Source: Planctomycetota bacterium
GTDB taxonomy: Bacteria > Planctomycetota > Planctomycetia > Pirellulales > Thermoguttaceae
Direction: 5' to 3'
Length of the DNA: 6,626 nt
NCBI GenBank assembly: GCA_023397045.1
Contig: JAEWUR010000041.1
Coordinates: forward strand, 1 to 6,626
Shown: piece by piece, positions 1-6,626 of the stretch
Layout: every line of letters starts with the position of its first letter
Position numbering within the stretch: position 1 is the first letter of the stretch
Notes under the pieces: model-generated
What the model was told of the DNA's origin: nothing
Database searches by the model: none
The model's input: only the letters and a program-made list of their open reading frames with translations
Position numbers and translations under genes: made by a program

Positions 1-22
1 CGGACCGCTACATAACACGCAT

Positions 23-58
23 CAACGAACAGCCGGAGCGTAATCTCCGGCGGGAAAC
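23..58 (-). CRISPR. Candidate first CRISPR repeat (single copy at the window edge)
   Basis: On the minus strand a unit starting GTTTCCC at position 58 runs into a perfect inverted repeat at 51-32: GCCGGAG, a six-base loop ATTACG, then CTCCGGC. Many type I CRISPR repeats start with GTTTC (or end in GAAAC on the other strand), are 30-37 bases long and carry such a central stem. The right-hand limit at 23 assumes a 36-base repeat and is arbitrary. The remaining bases 22-1 would be the start of a spacer. There is no U-run after the stem on either strand, which argues against a Rho-independent terminator. With one copy visible, this remains a hypothesis. Confidence 0.4.
32..51. repeat. Perfect 7-bp inverted repeat with 6-base loop
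   Basis: GCCGGAG and CTCCGGC flank a six-base loop. The stem is observed directly. In RNA from either strand it would form a stable GC-rich hairpin, as needed for recognition by a Cas6-type nuclease, but it could also be a protein-binding site or a transcript-end stem. Confidence 0.85.
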
Positions 59-130
59 TAGCCGCAGTTAGGTTTTCTTGGATTGTGAATTGTCAAAGAA
101 CAGGTTGATTTCTGTGTCGTGTGACAACTG
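59..130 (-). promoter_or_regulatory. Candidate CRISPR leader with TTGACA box
   Basis: The non-coding stretch after the csb2 stop is A/T-richer than the genes. On the minus strand it holds TTCTTTGACAATT, which contains a perfect -35 consensus TTGACA at 96-91. An 18-base spacer leads to CCTAAC at 72-67, which matches TATAAT at only three positions. Transcription from such a promoter would begin near position 60, right at the putative first repeat. Leader identity is inferred from composition and position next to csb2; no array can be confirmed inside the window. Confidence 0.4.
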
Positions 131-1756
131 CTATTGCGTGCCATCTTGTGCTGCAAACAGCCCCAATCCATAGAATCGACCGCCGCCAATACAGATCGGT
201 CCTGGAACTTGAACAGGCTGACCTTTCTCGTCGCGCCAATGGATGCGCACGTGATAGCGGGAGAACTTCTTAAGGTGACTGGGGATGCCGTAGCGAGAAA
301 CAAGGTCGGTTCCCGGCCAATAACCGGTTGCTCGCCACTCGATAATCGCCTGTTGGCGAAGCACGTCGGAAAAACCGGCTTGACCGATGGCCTTGCGGAT
401 CAACGCATCGATGCGTTCCTCAAGCTTTCCGAGCCAGCGTTTTTGATTGTCGGCGTCGGTGTTGTCTTTCAGCCGGCGACGATAGCGGCGGCAATCGTCG
501 TAACCGGGTAGAACCATAGGGGTAACGGTGGCCCAGGTGGACGCGGGCCTAACGTAGTGCCGCACCTGCCTGTCGTTGTTTGGCAACCGGGACAAGACGG
601 CCTGGGGCGAGGCGTTATTGCGATCGGTCAATTCTGCGCCCGAAAGCGATTGGCCGGCCCATGTAACTTCTTGTTGACAGCCATCGGCCAAAACGGCAAT
701 CAAGACACGGCGGACAGCGCCGACCACGTTGGCACGATCTTCACCCCGATACTCGATGCTCGGCAATGGGAGATAAGCAAAACGATTTGGGCCGACGGGC
801 TGATGCATTTGCCCCTTTGCTTCGCCGTGACCGAGAACGAACGAATCGATCCATTGCTGTTCATCGGATCGGGTCTTTTGTGCCGCGGTCTTGACAGTGG
901 CCCGCATCATGCCCGCCACGGTAAGGGCCTTACGAGCCGTGTCAAATGCCCGATAACGGCTTGCGTCGGGGCTGAGCAAAGAGAATGCTGCGAAGTGACG
1001 TTGCGGCGGCGCCGTGGCAAGGCGATAGCCAATGACACGGAACTTGGAAAGCGGTGGTACCGGATTGAACGACTCGTTGCCCTTGTCATCGCGCCCGATA
1101 CGATTGAGGAACGCTTGATGCCGTTGGACTAAGTCATCAAGCGTGCCGTCGGTTGGTACTCGCAAGATGGTGGCGTCGTCAGTTCCCCCGGTTGGCAACC
1201 AGCGTTGGCCGGGGAGTTGGGCAGCTTCGTCCTCAGAGCAGACTGTTGCGTCTCCCGCCGCCATGTCGATCCCCCAACCGAGATGGGTGATACTGTGAGT
1301 GATTGCCCTGAGCATTTCGAGCGGCGGTTGCTCATGCGGGGGCGCTGGGTAGAGATAGTGGACAGCCGCGCACTCATCATCGTGTACGAGCAGTCGCGTT
1401 GGGCGGATAGTCTTCATCGTCTTCAATTCATTGGGTTGCTTCTTCGGCTCTTGCCCCTTGGCCCAGGCAGATGCCACCACATCCATATCATTGTTCGGCA
1501 CTGCAATTCGCACGGGGACTCCGATTTTCGAATCTGGGGCGACGATGATGGGAGCATCCTGGCGTTGAAGCCATTCCAACGTCGAGTTAGCATCGGGTTG
1601 CTGGCCGTCACGTGAGTGACTTGCCGCCGCTGCAAGTAGAGCTTGGAACACTCGCAGTGGGGACGGCGGCCATTCTGGCTCGTCTGCATCTCCGCGTCCG
1701 TGGAACGATGGGAAGGGGTCCAGGAACGTGACCGACAGACAAAGGTAGTTTAACAT
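131..1756 (-). CDS. csb2: Csb2, Cas5-Cas6 fusion of type I-G (I-U) Cascade
   Basis: A 541-residue protein of the GSU0054 family, in which a Cas5-like and a Cas6-like RAMP module are fused. In this subtype it is expected to cleave pre-crRNA at repeats and to cap the crRNA 5' region. Seen: an N-terminal beta strand MLNYLCLSVTFL and the hallmark WPPSPLRVFQALLAA at residues 29-43; ITHLGWGID at 156-164; STWATVTPMVLPGYDD at 406-421; and a C-terminal RYHVRIHW at 500-507. After this comes the glycine-rich RAMP loop GPICIGGGRFYGLGLF at 519-534, close to the C-terminus as usual for Cas6-type folds. His502 and His506 are the histidines nearest the glycine-rich loop, but I cannot assign catalysis by sight. 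The ATG at 1756 has a strong GGAGGA five bases away within a 12-base gap after csb1. It is the last gene of the visible operon; the stop lies about 70 bases from a candidate CRISPR leader-repeat junction. Confidence 0.93.
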   Translation of the reverse strand: MLNYLCLSVTFLDPFPSFHGRGDADEPEWPPSPLRVFQALLAAAASHSRDGQQPDANSTLEWLQRQDAPIIVAPDSKIGVPVRIAVPNNDMDVVASAWAKGQEPKKQPNELKTMKTIRPTRLLVHDDECAAVHYLYPAPPHEQPPLEMLRAITHSITHLGWGIDMAAGDATVCSEDEAAQLPGQRWLPTGGTDDATILRVPTDGTLDDLVQRHQAFLNRIGRDDKGNESFNPVPPLSKFRVIGYRLATAPPQRHFAAFSLLSPDASRYRAFDTARKALTVAGMMRATVKTAAQKTRSDEQQWIDSFVLGHGEAKGQMHQPVGPNRFAYLPLPSIEYRGEDRANVVGAVRRVLIAVLADGCQQEVTWAGQSLSGAELTDRNNASPQAVLSRLPNNDRQVRHYVRPASTWATVTPMVLPGYDDCRRYRRRLKDNTDADNQKRWLGKLEERIDALIRKAIGQAGFSDVLRQQAIIEWRATGYWPGTDLVSRYGIPSHLKKFSRYHVRIHWRDEKGQPVQVPGPICIGGGRFYGLGLFAAQDGTQ

Positions 1757-1760
1757 GGCG

Positions 1761-1766
1761 TCCTCC
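1761..1766 (-). promoter_or_regulatory. Shine-Dalgarno sequence of csb2
   Basis: GGAGGA on the minus strand lies four to five bases before the ATG at 1756, wholly inside the 12-base csb1-csb2 gap. It is the best ribosome binding site in the operon and settles the csb2 start. It would suit high Csb2 translation, although the complex needs few copies of Cas5 relative to Cas7 (inference). Confidence 0.85.
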
Positions 1767-1768
1767 GG

Positions 1769-3127
1769 TCACTTCTTGGCCGCCACTTTGGCTGCGATTC
1801 CGTTGTTGACCTCGACGTCGAGTTTGGCACCAACGATCACAACCTGCTCGAAGGTAGAGTCAACTTTGCCTCTGGTGAACCTTGTACTATCACCGGTTGC
1901 AACGTCTAGTTCCTTCTGGTCCTTCCCTTTACCAATCTTCATCTTGAACTTCTTGTCGGTGTTGTCGAGCGATGCGACTTCACCTTTCAGTTTGTCTTTA
2001 TCGCCCTTGATGTCCTTCTCAGCGAGCTTCTTGTCGAACAGAACGGTGCGGCTTTCACCGACGCCGAAAGCTTTGGCGGCAACCTTGGCATACTCTTTGG
2101 CGTTTGGATGCGTGAGCGTGCATGGCTCTCGTTTTCCGCTGGGATGAACAATCTCAAACGTACGAGATTTTCCCTCATCGGCTGGAACGAGATTGCACCC
2201 CTGTCGGAGATAGGTTTCGTACTCGCCGGTGAGCGCGACGAGCGTCAGCCCAAGAATGTACCGGCGAAGCGCATCCGTTCGGTCTTTCGAGAACTTCCCC
2301 TCGGACTCAAACGCCGCGAGTCGCCGCAATGCGGCGAGCCCCAGTGTGGCATCACGGCGTATACTGCCTCGAAGACGTTCGCCTTTCATCAACTGCACGC
2401 CGCCATGAGTTGGGTCAGGCTTGCCAACTTGTCTCCCGATTGGCTGACTGACATAGCCCTTTGCTGCAAGATCGTCGTCGCTCGCATCAATACCATCCAG
2501 CAACCCTTCTTTCTTGAAATTGATGACCGGATTGTACTGGGCATGTCGTGTGTGTCGATAGACGTTGAAGGCTCTGATTGTCGCCGATACCAACCGGGGT
2601 AGTTTCGCCTGCGTACCACGCGAATCCCACACCCCGAACACCAATGAGGTGGGAGCAATCTTTGCAAGCTGTTCGGCATTGCCGTTCGACAGCGCCCTGA
2701 ATGCCTCATCCAACGCAACTCTTAACTCCGAACATCGGACGATGGCATCGCCGGATCGGTGTCCAGCTTCAAGAAGGCTGATCGTCCTGCTGTCACTTAT
2801 GCTGATGCTTATCTGTGGCACAAGCCCAGCGTAATCCGGTTTCGCAAACATTGGCTCGATGCGGTTGCCCTGCGAACCCACTGTATCCAGTAGGCAGACG
2901 TTCGTGCCATCTGGAAATGTGTCAATGTTGTAACCGCCACGAAAACGATCTGGGTCGTTTCCCTGCTCGGCGGCGAACGTCGCCGGGAAGAACACGCCGT
3001 CCGGCCCTTCGACAGGCTCCAGTGGCTCCCGGATTACGAGAGCTGCTGGACCTCCCTCGTTCAGCCAGAAATCGAATTGCTCTAGTACCTGATTCTCCTC
3101 GATTGTCAGAACCTGCTTTTCAGTCAC
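1769..3127 (-). CDS. csb1: Csb1, Cas7-family backbone protein of type I-G (I-U) Cascade
   Basis: A 452-residue RAMP-type protein (GSU0053 family) expected to polymerise along the crRNA spacer as the Cas7 filament. Signature stretches seen: DTVGSQGNRIEP at residues 81-92, EAGHRSGDAIVR at 120-131, and LVFGVWDSRGTQAKLPR at 162-178 followed by SATIRAFNVYR at 181-191. A GLAALRRLAAF helix lies at 263-273. The last ~90 residues are unusual: about 365-405 are dense in Lys, Asp and Glu, and the protein ends in AAKVAAKK. The start is GTG at 3127. It is supported by AAAGGA seven bases upstream and by an 8-base overlap with the cas8u2 stop, which suggests translational coupling. No frameshift or internal stop is seen. 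Assignment to Csb1 is firm from motifs and gene order; the filament role comes from the family. Confidence 0.92.
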   Translation of the reverse strand: MTEKQVLTIEENQVLEQFDFWLNEGGPAALVIREPLEPVEGPDGVFFPATFAAEQGNDPDRFRGGYNIDTFPDGTNVCLLDTVGSQGNRIEPMFAKPDYAGLVPQISISISDSRTISLLEAGHRSGDAIVRCSELRVALDEAFRALSNGNAEQLAKIAPTSLVFGVWDSRGTQAKLPRLVSATIRAFNVYRHTRHAQYNPVINFKKEGLLDGIDASDDDLAAKGYVSQPIGRQVGKPDPTHGGVQLMKGERLRGSIRRDATLGLAALRRLAAFESEGKFSKDRTDALRRYILGLTLVALTGEYETYLRQGCNLVPADEGKSRTFEIVHPSGKREPCTLTHPNAKEYAKVAAKAFGVGESRTVLFDKKLAEKDIKGDKDKLKGEVASLDNTDKKFKMKIGKGKDQKELDVATGDSTRFTRGKVDSTFEQVVIVGAKLDVEVNNGIAAKVAAKK

Positions 3128-3911
3128 GGGAATATCCTTTCAGAGGGTAGGAATGACAGAGCGCGGCGTAACTGCCGCGGTCGATGACACGAGTTCGGTA
3201 TTTCGTACAGGAGCCGCTAACGATTTCGCCACAAGCCGCTACGGACAGCAACGCGGGACTCAAGCGGGTCTTCCATGTGGCGTAATCGATCCCCTTCACG
3301 TGGATAACGGGCCGGCATCGCTGCAGGCCAATGGCGGCGAGCAACTCAACAGCAGCGGAAGCCTTCACGCCGATAGGATGTTCGTTGATGGAAAAACCCG
3401 CGTCGAGAGCGGTCCACGCAGGGCCTGAGTCAAGTCCGAAACGACTCGAAATGCACTTCGATGGCTCAAAGTAATCAAGCTCCTTCGTAGATGTGGGATT
3501 AGGCAGTTCACTTAACAGCTTTCGGACAAGCTGCCCAGATGACTGATTTCCGGCCCAAAACTTCAATTCGCTCTTCATCAGCCCGCCACGCTTCTCTTTG
3601 GGTTTGTCTCTAAAGCGTGACCAATCGTCGCGCAGCCACCAGTTCAGTTTTAGGTTGAACTTCTCAATCTTCACGGGGTTTATCGAAGGTTCTCCTTCGT
3701 CGCTGCAAACGCACGGCTGACAATCCTTCAGTCCGTGGATGATTTCCGAGAGGCTGCCACTTGCAGCAATGCAGAACTGATTTTCTTGAAACCAGCCTTC
3801 CGCGCCTGGCCAAAGCCGGTCGGCCAGTTCGAGTAAACCGCAACAGGCAAAGAACTGGCCGGGATTTGTGACGTCGACATTCACGCGAATCGTTGGTTCA
3901 GGATTGTTCAT
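3120..3911 (-). CDS. cas8u2: Compact Cas8u2/Csb3 subunit of type I-G (I-U) Cascade (GSU0052-like)
   Basis: A 263-residue protein, taken as the large-subunit equivalent of the interference complex, which would contact the PAM-proximal end and recruit Cas3 (inferred from other type I systems). Recognition rests on the N-terminal signature NPGQFFACCGLLELA at residues 16-30, followed by LWPGAEGWF at 33-41. Further conserved-looking blocks are FWAGNQSSGQLVRKLL near 118-133, RFGLDSGPAWTALDAGFS at 157-174, and AVELLAAIGLQR near 187-198. Position between cas3 and csb1 matches GSU0052 in the Geobacter order. It is far smaller than a typical Cas8 (500 residues or more) and than Csx17, the large subunit of other I-G systems. 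It holds 11 cysteines, including CQPCVC at 64-69, which might bind a metal or be incidental. The ATG overlaps the cas3 stop as ATGA, with AGGA nine bases upstream. Function is assigned by family and position; the biochemical role of this small form is less settled than that of its neighbours. Confidence 0.86.
   Translation of the reverse strand: MNNPEPTIRVNVDVTNPGQFFACCGLLELADRLWPGAEGWFQENQFCIAASGSLSEIIHGLKDCQPCVCSDEGEPSINPVKIEKFNLKLNWWLRDDWSRFRDKPKEKRGGLMKSELKFWAGNQSSGQLVRKLLSELPNPTSTKELDYFEPSKCISSRFGLDSGPAWTALDAGFSINEHPIGVKASAAVELLAAIGLQRCRPVIHVKGIDYATWKTRLSPALLSVAACGEIVSGSCTKYRTRVIDRGSYAALCHSYPLKGYSRD
3135..3140 (-). promoter_or_regulatory. Shine-Dalgarno sequence deciding the GTG start of csb1
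   Basis: AAAGGA on the minus strand, seven bases before the GTG at 3127 and inside the last codons of cas8u2. It supports a GTG start at 3127. Confidence 0.75.
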
Positions 3912-6559
3912 GTTTCGTTATCCTGCTCTTTTTCCACGAACTCGGAAGGCTTGGCGCTCGCGGCCCAGTCGGCGGCGCGAAGGAGAGATTCGAGATACGC
4001 CAAGCCCCAGCGGCCGTATTTGCGCTGCAGGCGGGCGAACCGCCGTGGGACTTCTTGTGAGATTTCACTCCAGCGTTTTTCAGATGACTCGGGATCAAAC
4101 GCCTCCTTCCCCGGAAAATGCGGCCGTGCCCGGCCATGATGCGCGGCAATCAGGTGTCGAACCAAATCTTTCGTGTCATGGTCGAGTTGTGCAAAGTCGG
4201 CAGTCCTTTCGACATCCAGCAATGAACCAAACTCATGGCGGTAGTCCTCGTGCAGGCCAAACCGCCGTCTTTCGCTACCCGATTTCGCCCATGCTGTGGC
4301 GAGGACGGCGGCATTGTAGCCCTGATTGCCAAGAATGCGTTGAAACACCACCCTTACCTTGCCGAAGTCGTGAAACCGAGCCGCCAGAATCAGAGCCTTC
4401 TTGATTTCATCCTCAAACCACAGCTTCTCAATAAACCGCTCGACGTTTCTTAGCACATCGTTTGTGTGAATCTGCCAACGGACGGGCCTCTCGGCGTTCT
4501 TGGTATCTTCGCTGTCGGTGGCTTGGGGAAGATCGTACCAGTACCAGTATCGACGTCCAGCAGTGTTTATGCTCTCGTCTTCGTCAGCATCGGGCTTGGT
4601 GTCAATCGGTGGACACACCAATCGCATGTTTTTGGTCCTCTTCTCCAATTCCGGATCATTGTCCCACGCCCGGATGCGACGCTTCTTGGTCCTTTCGTCA
4701 TCCGCGTACCACCGGTCCGAAACATCCATGTCCTCGGCAAGCTCAGCATCGCTGTCAAGCAGACCATCGCGCAAACCGCCCACCGACGGCGGCAGGAGCA
4801 CTGTTACTCCATTCAGATCGTCCTTCTTGTTCTTCTCGGTGATCTTGCCCAATGTGCTGATACGTACCGAATCATCGTTAGCCACGATCCAGACCGGTTT
4901 ATCGCCGTGTTTTTCCGCCAGTGCATGCAGGTGTTTGAACACTCGATAAGCGTTGTCTCGCAACAGTTCGTGCGGCTTGAGCGGATAATCGTCAAGGAGA
5001 TTTCCCGGCTTGTATGTGTCTAGCAGACCATTGGTGATGACTTCCACCTCTTCCCGCCATGCCACATGCGTTTCCGGCTCCCAATCGGCAATGCCGTGCA
5101 AGTACGGTTCGACCGGCGGACGCCCCGGGAGCTTATCTCGAATTGTCGTTAACGCCCAGGCGTCAAAAAGGATATCCGAGGTAGGCAGGATCGTCGGTGT
5201 TGGCGTGAACGCTGCCAGGCGCGCGTCTGCGTCCAACTTGCCAAGAGCTTCTGGACTTCCATTACCGTCCAGTTTTTGCAGCAAATCGAGTGTCTTCTTC
5301 CGCCGTTGGTCGGTTTCGTCCCCGTCGTTGAACCCGTTTGGATAGACGACGTGAATCTCAGTGTCATCGCGATCTCCAAAGCGATTCACGCGGCCGAAAC
5401 GCTGTGCCATGCTCTCAAACGTAGAAAGGTCGCACGCCAAATGATCCGCGGAAATATCCACGCCGACCTCACCTGCTGACGTGCAGACGAGATAAACGGT
5501 TTCGTTTTCCGGTTCCGCCTTCGGCCGGAAGCGGAGGAAGACCGGATCCTCCTTGGCAAGTCTGTCTCGTTCCATACCGCGAAGAGTGCCGGTCAATTGT
5601 TGTACCTTTTGCTTCTCCTTCCGCAGCCTCGCAACAACCTTCTCAACGTCATCGACCTTGCGTAGGAACACCAGCACAGCCCGTTTGGCATCCTTGAACC
5701 TTAGGGCCAAATCCGCGATCTCGTCCGCCAGTTTTTTCGGATCGGCGTTTTCATACAGGTGAACTGTCTTTTTGGCACGAAGTCGCCGCCAGACATAGTG
5801 AACCGGTCTCGTCGGCGGATCGGGTGGCACGTCGGGTGGATTCATCTCTTCTTCCGTCAACTCGAATAGTTCTTCTCGGCCCCTTGAGGTGGCAGTGAGT
5901 TCGAGGACACGCATCGGGCGGTAATCTGGCGTGCGTCCTTCCGATTGCTCTTTCTGGATGGTAACGAGCAATTCCTGAAAAGCCGGTTCGAGGTGCGCTT
6001 CATCGTGGATGATCAGCGAGTCTTGCCCAAGAAAACCCGCATGCATGGGTCGTTTGCCTAACCCGCAACCGTAGCCGCTGAAAAGCAACCGGCTTCCGAT
6101 CATATCGACTGTGCCGACGACGACTGCGGGCCGCGCTGGGTTGGTGGACCACTCGCCATTATCCGCAAACTGACCACGCAGCGTGCTGATGGCCAACGGC
6201 GAGTCACCCGAATGTTCGTCCGCGGCATACAGCCGGCGCAATTGTTCCGCAAGACCACTCAATTCAGGATTTTCCAAGTTGTCACGAATCCGCTCTGCTT
6301 CGCGTGTGGCCTGATCGACCACGGTGCGGCGGTTGACGATGTATGCCAACCGCCGGGGCACGATGTCGGGCTTTTCCGCCAGGGCGATGAGCCAGATCGG
6401 TATGATTGCCGTCTTGCCGAGACCGGTCGGAATAGAGCACTGTTTTGGAAAACGGTCCTTGCCACGTAACAGGCGCGAATATAGCTCCTCTTGCCAGGGA
6501 AACGGTTCATTTCCCGTCAAAGCCTTGAATGTATTCTTGAAGTAGGACGATTCACTCAT
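3908..6559 (-). CDS. cas3: Type I-G (I-U) CRISPR helicase-nuclease Cas3, HD domain at the C-terminus
   Basis: This 883-residue protein is the effector nuclease-helicase that unwinds and degrades target DNA after Cascade binding. Seen in the sequence: Walker A PTGLGKT at residues 44-50, the DEAH box at 186-189, the TAT motif (LTATS) at 221-225, and motif VI QRFGRVNR at 386-393. These place an SF2 helicase core at about residues 15-410. A linker of roughly 280 residues of unclear fold follows, with a charged stretch and a YWYWYDLP segment near 671-678. The HD nuclease is C-terminal: His698, HDFGK at 730-734, His775, AHHG at 806-809 and Asp864. Most Cas3 proteins carry HD at the N-terminus; the reversed order fits the GSU0051 family of I-G/I-U systems. 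All expected catalytic residues are present, so activity is likely. The ATG at 6559 is preferred because the start reads straight into the family-like FPWQEEL segment; it has only a weak GGGG upstream. The stop overlaps the next start by ATGA. Confidence 0.95.
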   Translation of the reverse strand: MSESSYFKNTFKALTGNEPFPWQEELYSRLLRGKDRFPKQCSIPTGLGKTAIIPIWLIALAEKPDIVPRRLAYIVNRRTVVDQATREAERIRDNLENPELSGLAEQLRRLYAADEHSGDSPLAISTLRGQFADNGEWSTNPARPAVVVGTVDMIGSRLLFSGYGCGLGKRPMHAGFLGQDSLIIHDEAHLEPAFQELLVTIQKEQSEGRTPDYRPMRVLELTATSRGREELFELTEEEMNPPDVPPDPPTRPVHYVWRRLRAKKTVHLYENADPKKLADEIADLALRFKDAKRAVLVFLRKVDDVEKVVARLRKEKQKVQQLTGTLRGMERDRLAKEDPVFLRFRPKAEPENETVYLVCTSAGEVGVDISADHLACDLSTFESMAQRFGRVNRFGDRDDTEIHVVYPNGFNDGDETDQRRKKTLDLLQKLDGNGSPEALGKLDADARLAAFTPTPTILPTSDILFDAWALTTIRDKLPGRPPVEPYLHGIADWEPETHVAWREEVEVITNGLLDTYKPGNLLDDYPLKPHELLRDNAYRVFKHLHALAEKHGDKPVWIVANDDSVRISTLGKITEKNKKDDLNGVTVLLPPSVGGLRDGLLDSDAELAEDMDVSDRWYADDERTKKRRIRAWDNDPELEKRTKNMRLVCPPIDTKPDADEDESINTAGRRYWYWYDLPQATDSEDTKNAERPVRWQIHTNDVLRNVERFIEKLWFEDEIKKALILAARFHDFGKVRVVFQRILGNQGYNAAVLATAWAKSGSERRRFGLHEDYRHEFGSLLDVERTADFAQLDHDTKDLVRHLIAAHHGRARPHFPGKEAFDPESSEKRWSEISQEVPRRFARLQRKYGRWGLAYLESLLRAADWAASAKPSEFVEKEQDNET

Positions 6560-6626
6560 GTCGAGACCCCAACTTGTCTGACGATTTGCTGCGATGTTGT
6601 CGGTGTTGATCGTAAACGGTAAACAG
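6560..6626 (-). promoter_or_regulatory. Upstream region of cas3; possible promoter zone with a tandem hexamer repeat
   Basis: These 67 bases precede the first gene of the operon. They contain two copies of GTTTAC (minus strand, 6624-6619 and 6617-6612) separated by one base, which could be part of an operator or be chance. I see no convincing -35/-10 pair in the part shown; the true promoter may lie beyond the right edge. A GGGG at 6570-6567 is the only weak ribosome binding candidate for cas3. Confidence 0.3.

Noticed and set aside
32..51. Rho-independent terminator for the cas operon
   Set aside because: The stem is GC-rich, but neither strand has a T-run immediately after it.
3..71. Possible C-terminal end of a convergent plus-strand gene (22 open codons ending in TAG at 69-71)
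   Set aside because: Too short to distinguish from chance, and no motif is recognisable. The stem and GTTTC start fit a CRISPR repeat better, although this cannot be excluded without the sequence to the left.
557..1132. Plus-strand open frame of 191 codons inside csb2
   Set aside because: It lies wholly antisense to csb2, whose motifs are clear, and its translation shows no recognisable domain.
3868..4404. Plus-strand open frame of 178 codons spanning the cas8u2-cas3 junction
   Set aside because: Antisense to two well-supported overlapping genes; the Arg/Pro/Ser-rich translation looks like a GC-rich shadow.
4466..5023. Plus-strand open frame of 185 codons inside cas3
   Set aside because: Antisense to the cas3 linker region, with a hydrophobic low-information translation typical of a shadow frame.

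Overview
This window holds the interference operon of a type I-G (formerly I-U) CRISPR-Cas system, the GSU0051-GSU0054-like arrangement known from Geobacter sulfurreducens. All four genes lie on the minus strand and read from right to left: cas3 (helicase followed by a C-terminal HD nuclease), a compact Cas8u2/Csb3 subunit, csb1 (Cas7 backbone) and csb2 (Cas5-Cas6 fusion). They fill about 97% of the window. All four frames are intact and packed as one transcription unit: a 4-base ATGA overlap, an 8-base overlap, and a 12-base gap that contains a strong Shine-Dalgarno sequence.

Layout by region. Positions 6560-6626 are the short non-coding stretch upstream of cas3, where the operon promoter could lie; the only structure there is a tandem six-base repeat. 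Positions 6559-131 are the four cas genes. Positions 130-1 are non-coding: an A/T-richer stretch with a perfect TTGACA box leads into a sequence that starts GTTTCCC and contains a perfect 7-bp inverted repeat. I read this, tentatively, as the leader and first repeat of a CRISPR array that continues past the left edge. Only one repeat copy is visible, so this is not proven.

How the genes work together (family knowledge plus inference). Csb2 would cut the precursor crRNA and cap the crRNA 5' region. Csb1 would form the filament along the spacer. The small Cas8u2 would take the large-subunit, PAM-recognition position. Cas3 would be recruited to the R-loop and degrade the target DNA with its 3'-5' helicase and HD nuclease. 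No adaptation genes (cas4-cas1, cas2) are in the window; they may lie beyond the left edge or elsewhere.

Organism: a bacterium with moderately GC-rich DNA by eye. Systems of this kind occur in Planctomycetota, Deltaproteobacteria-type lineages and some Actinobacteria. The four genes alone do not let me choose between these; a planctomycete is a guess only.
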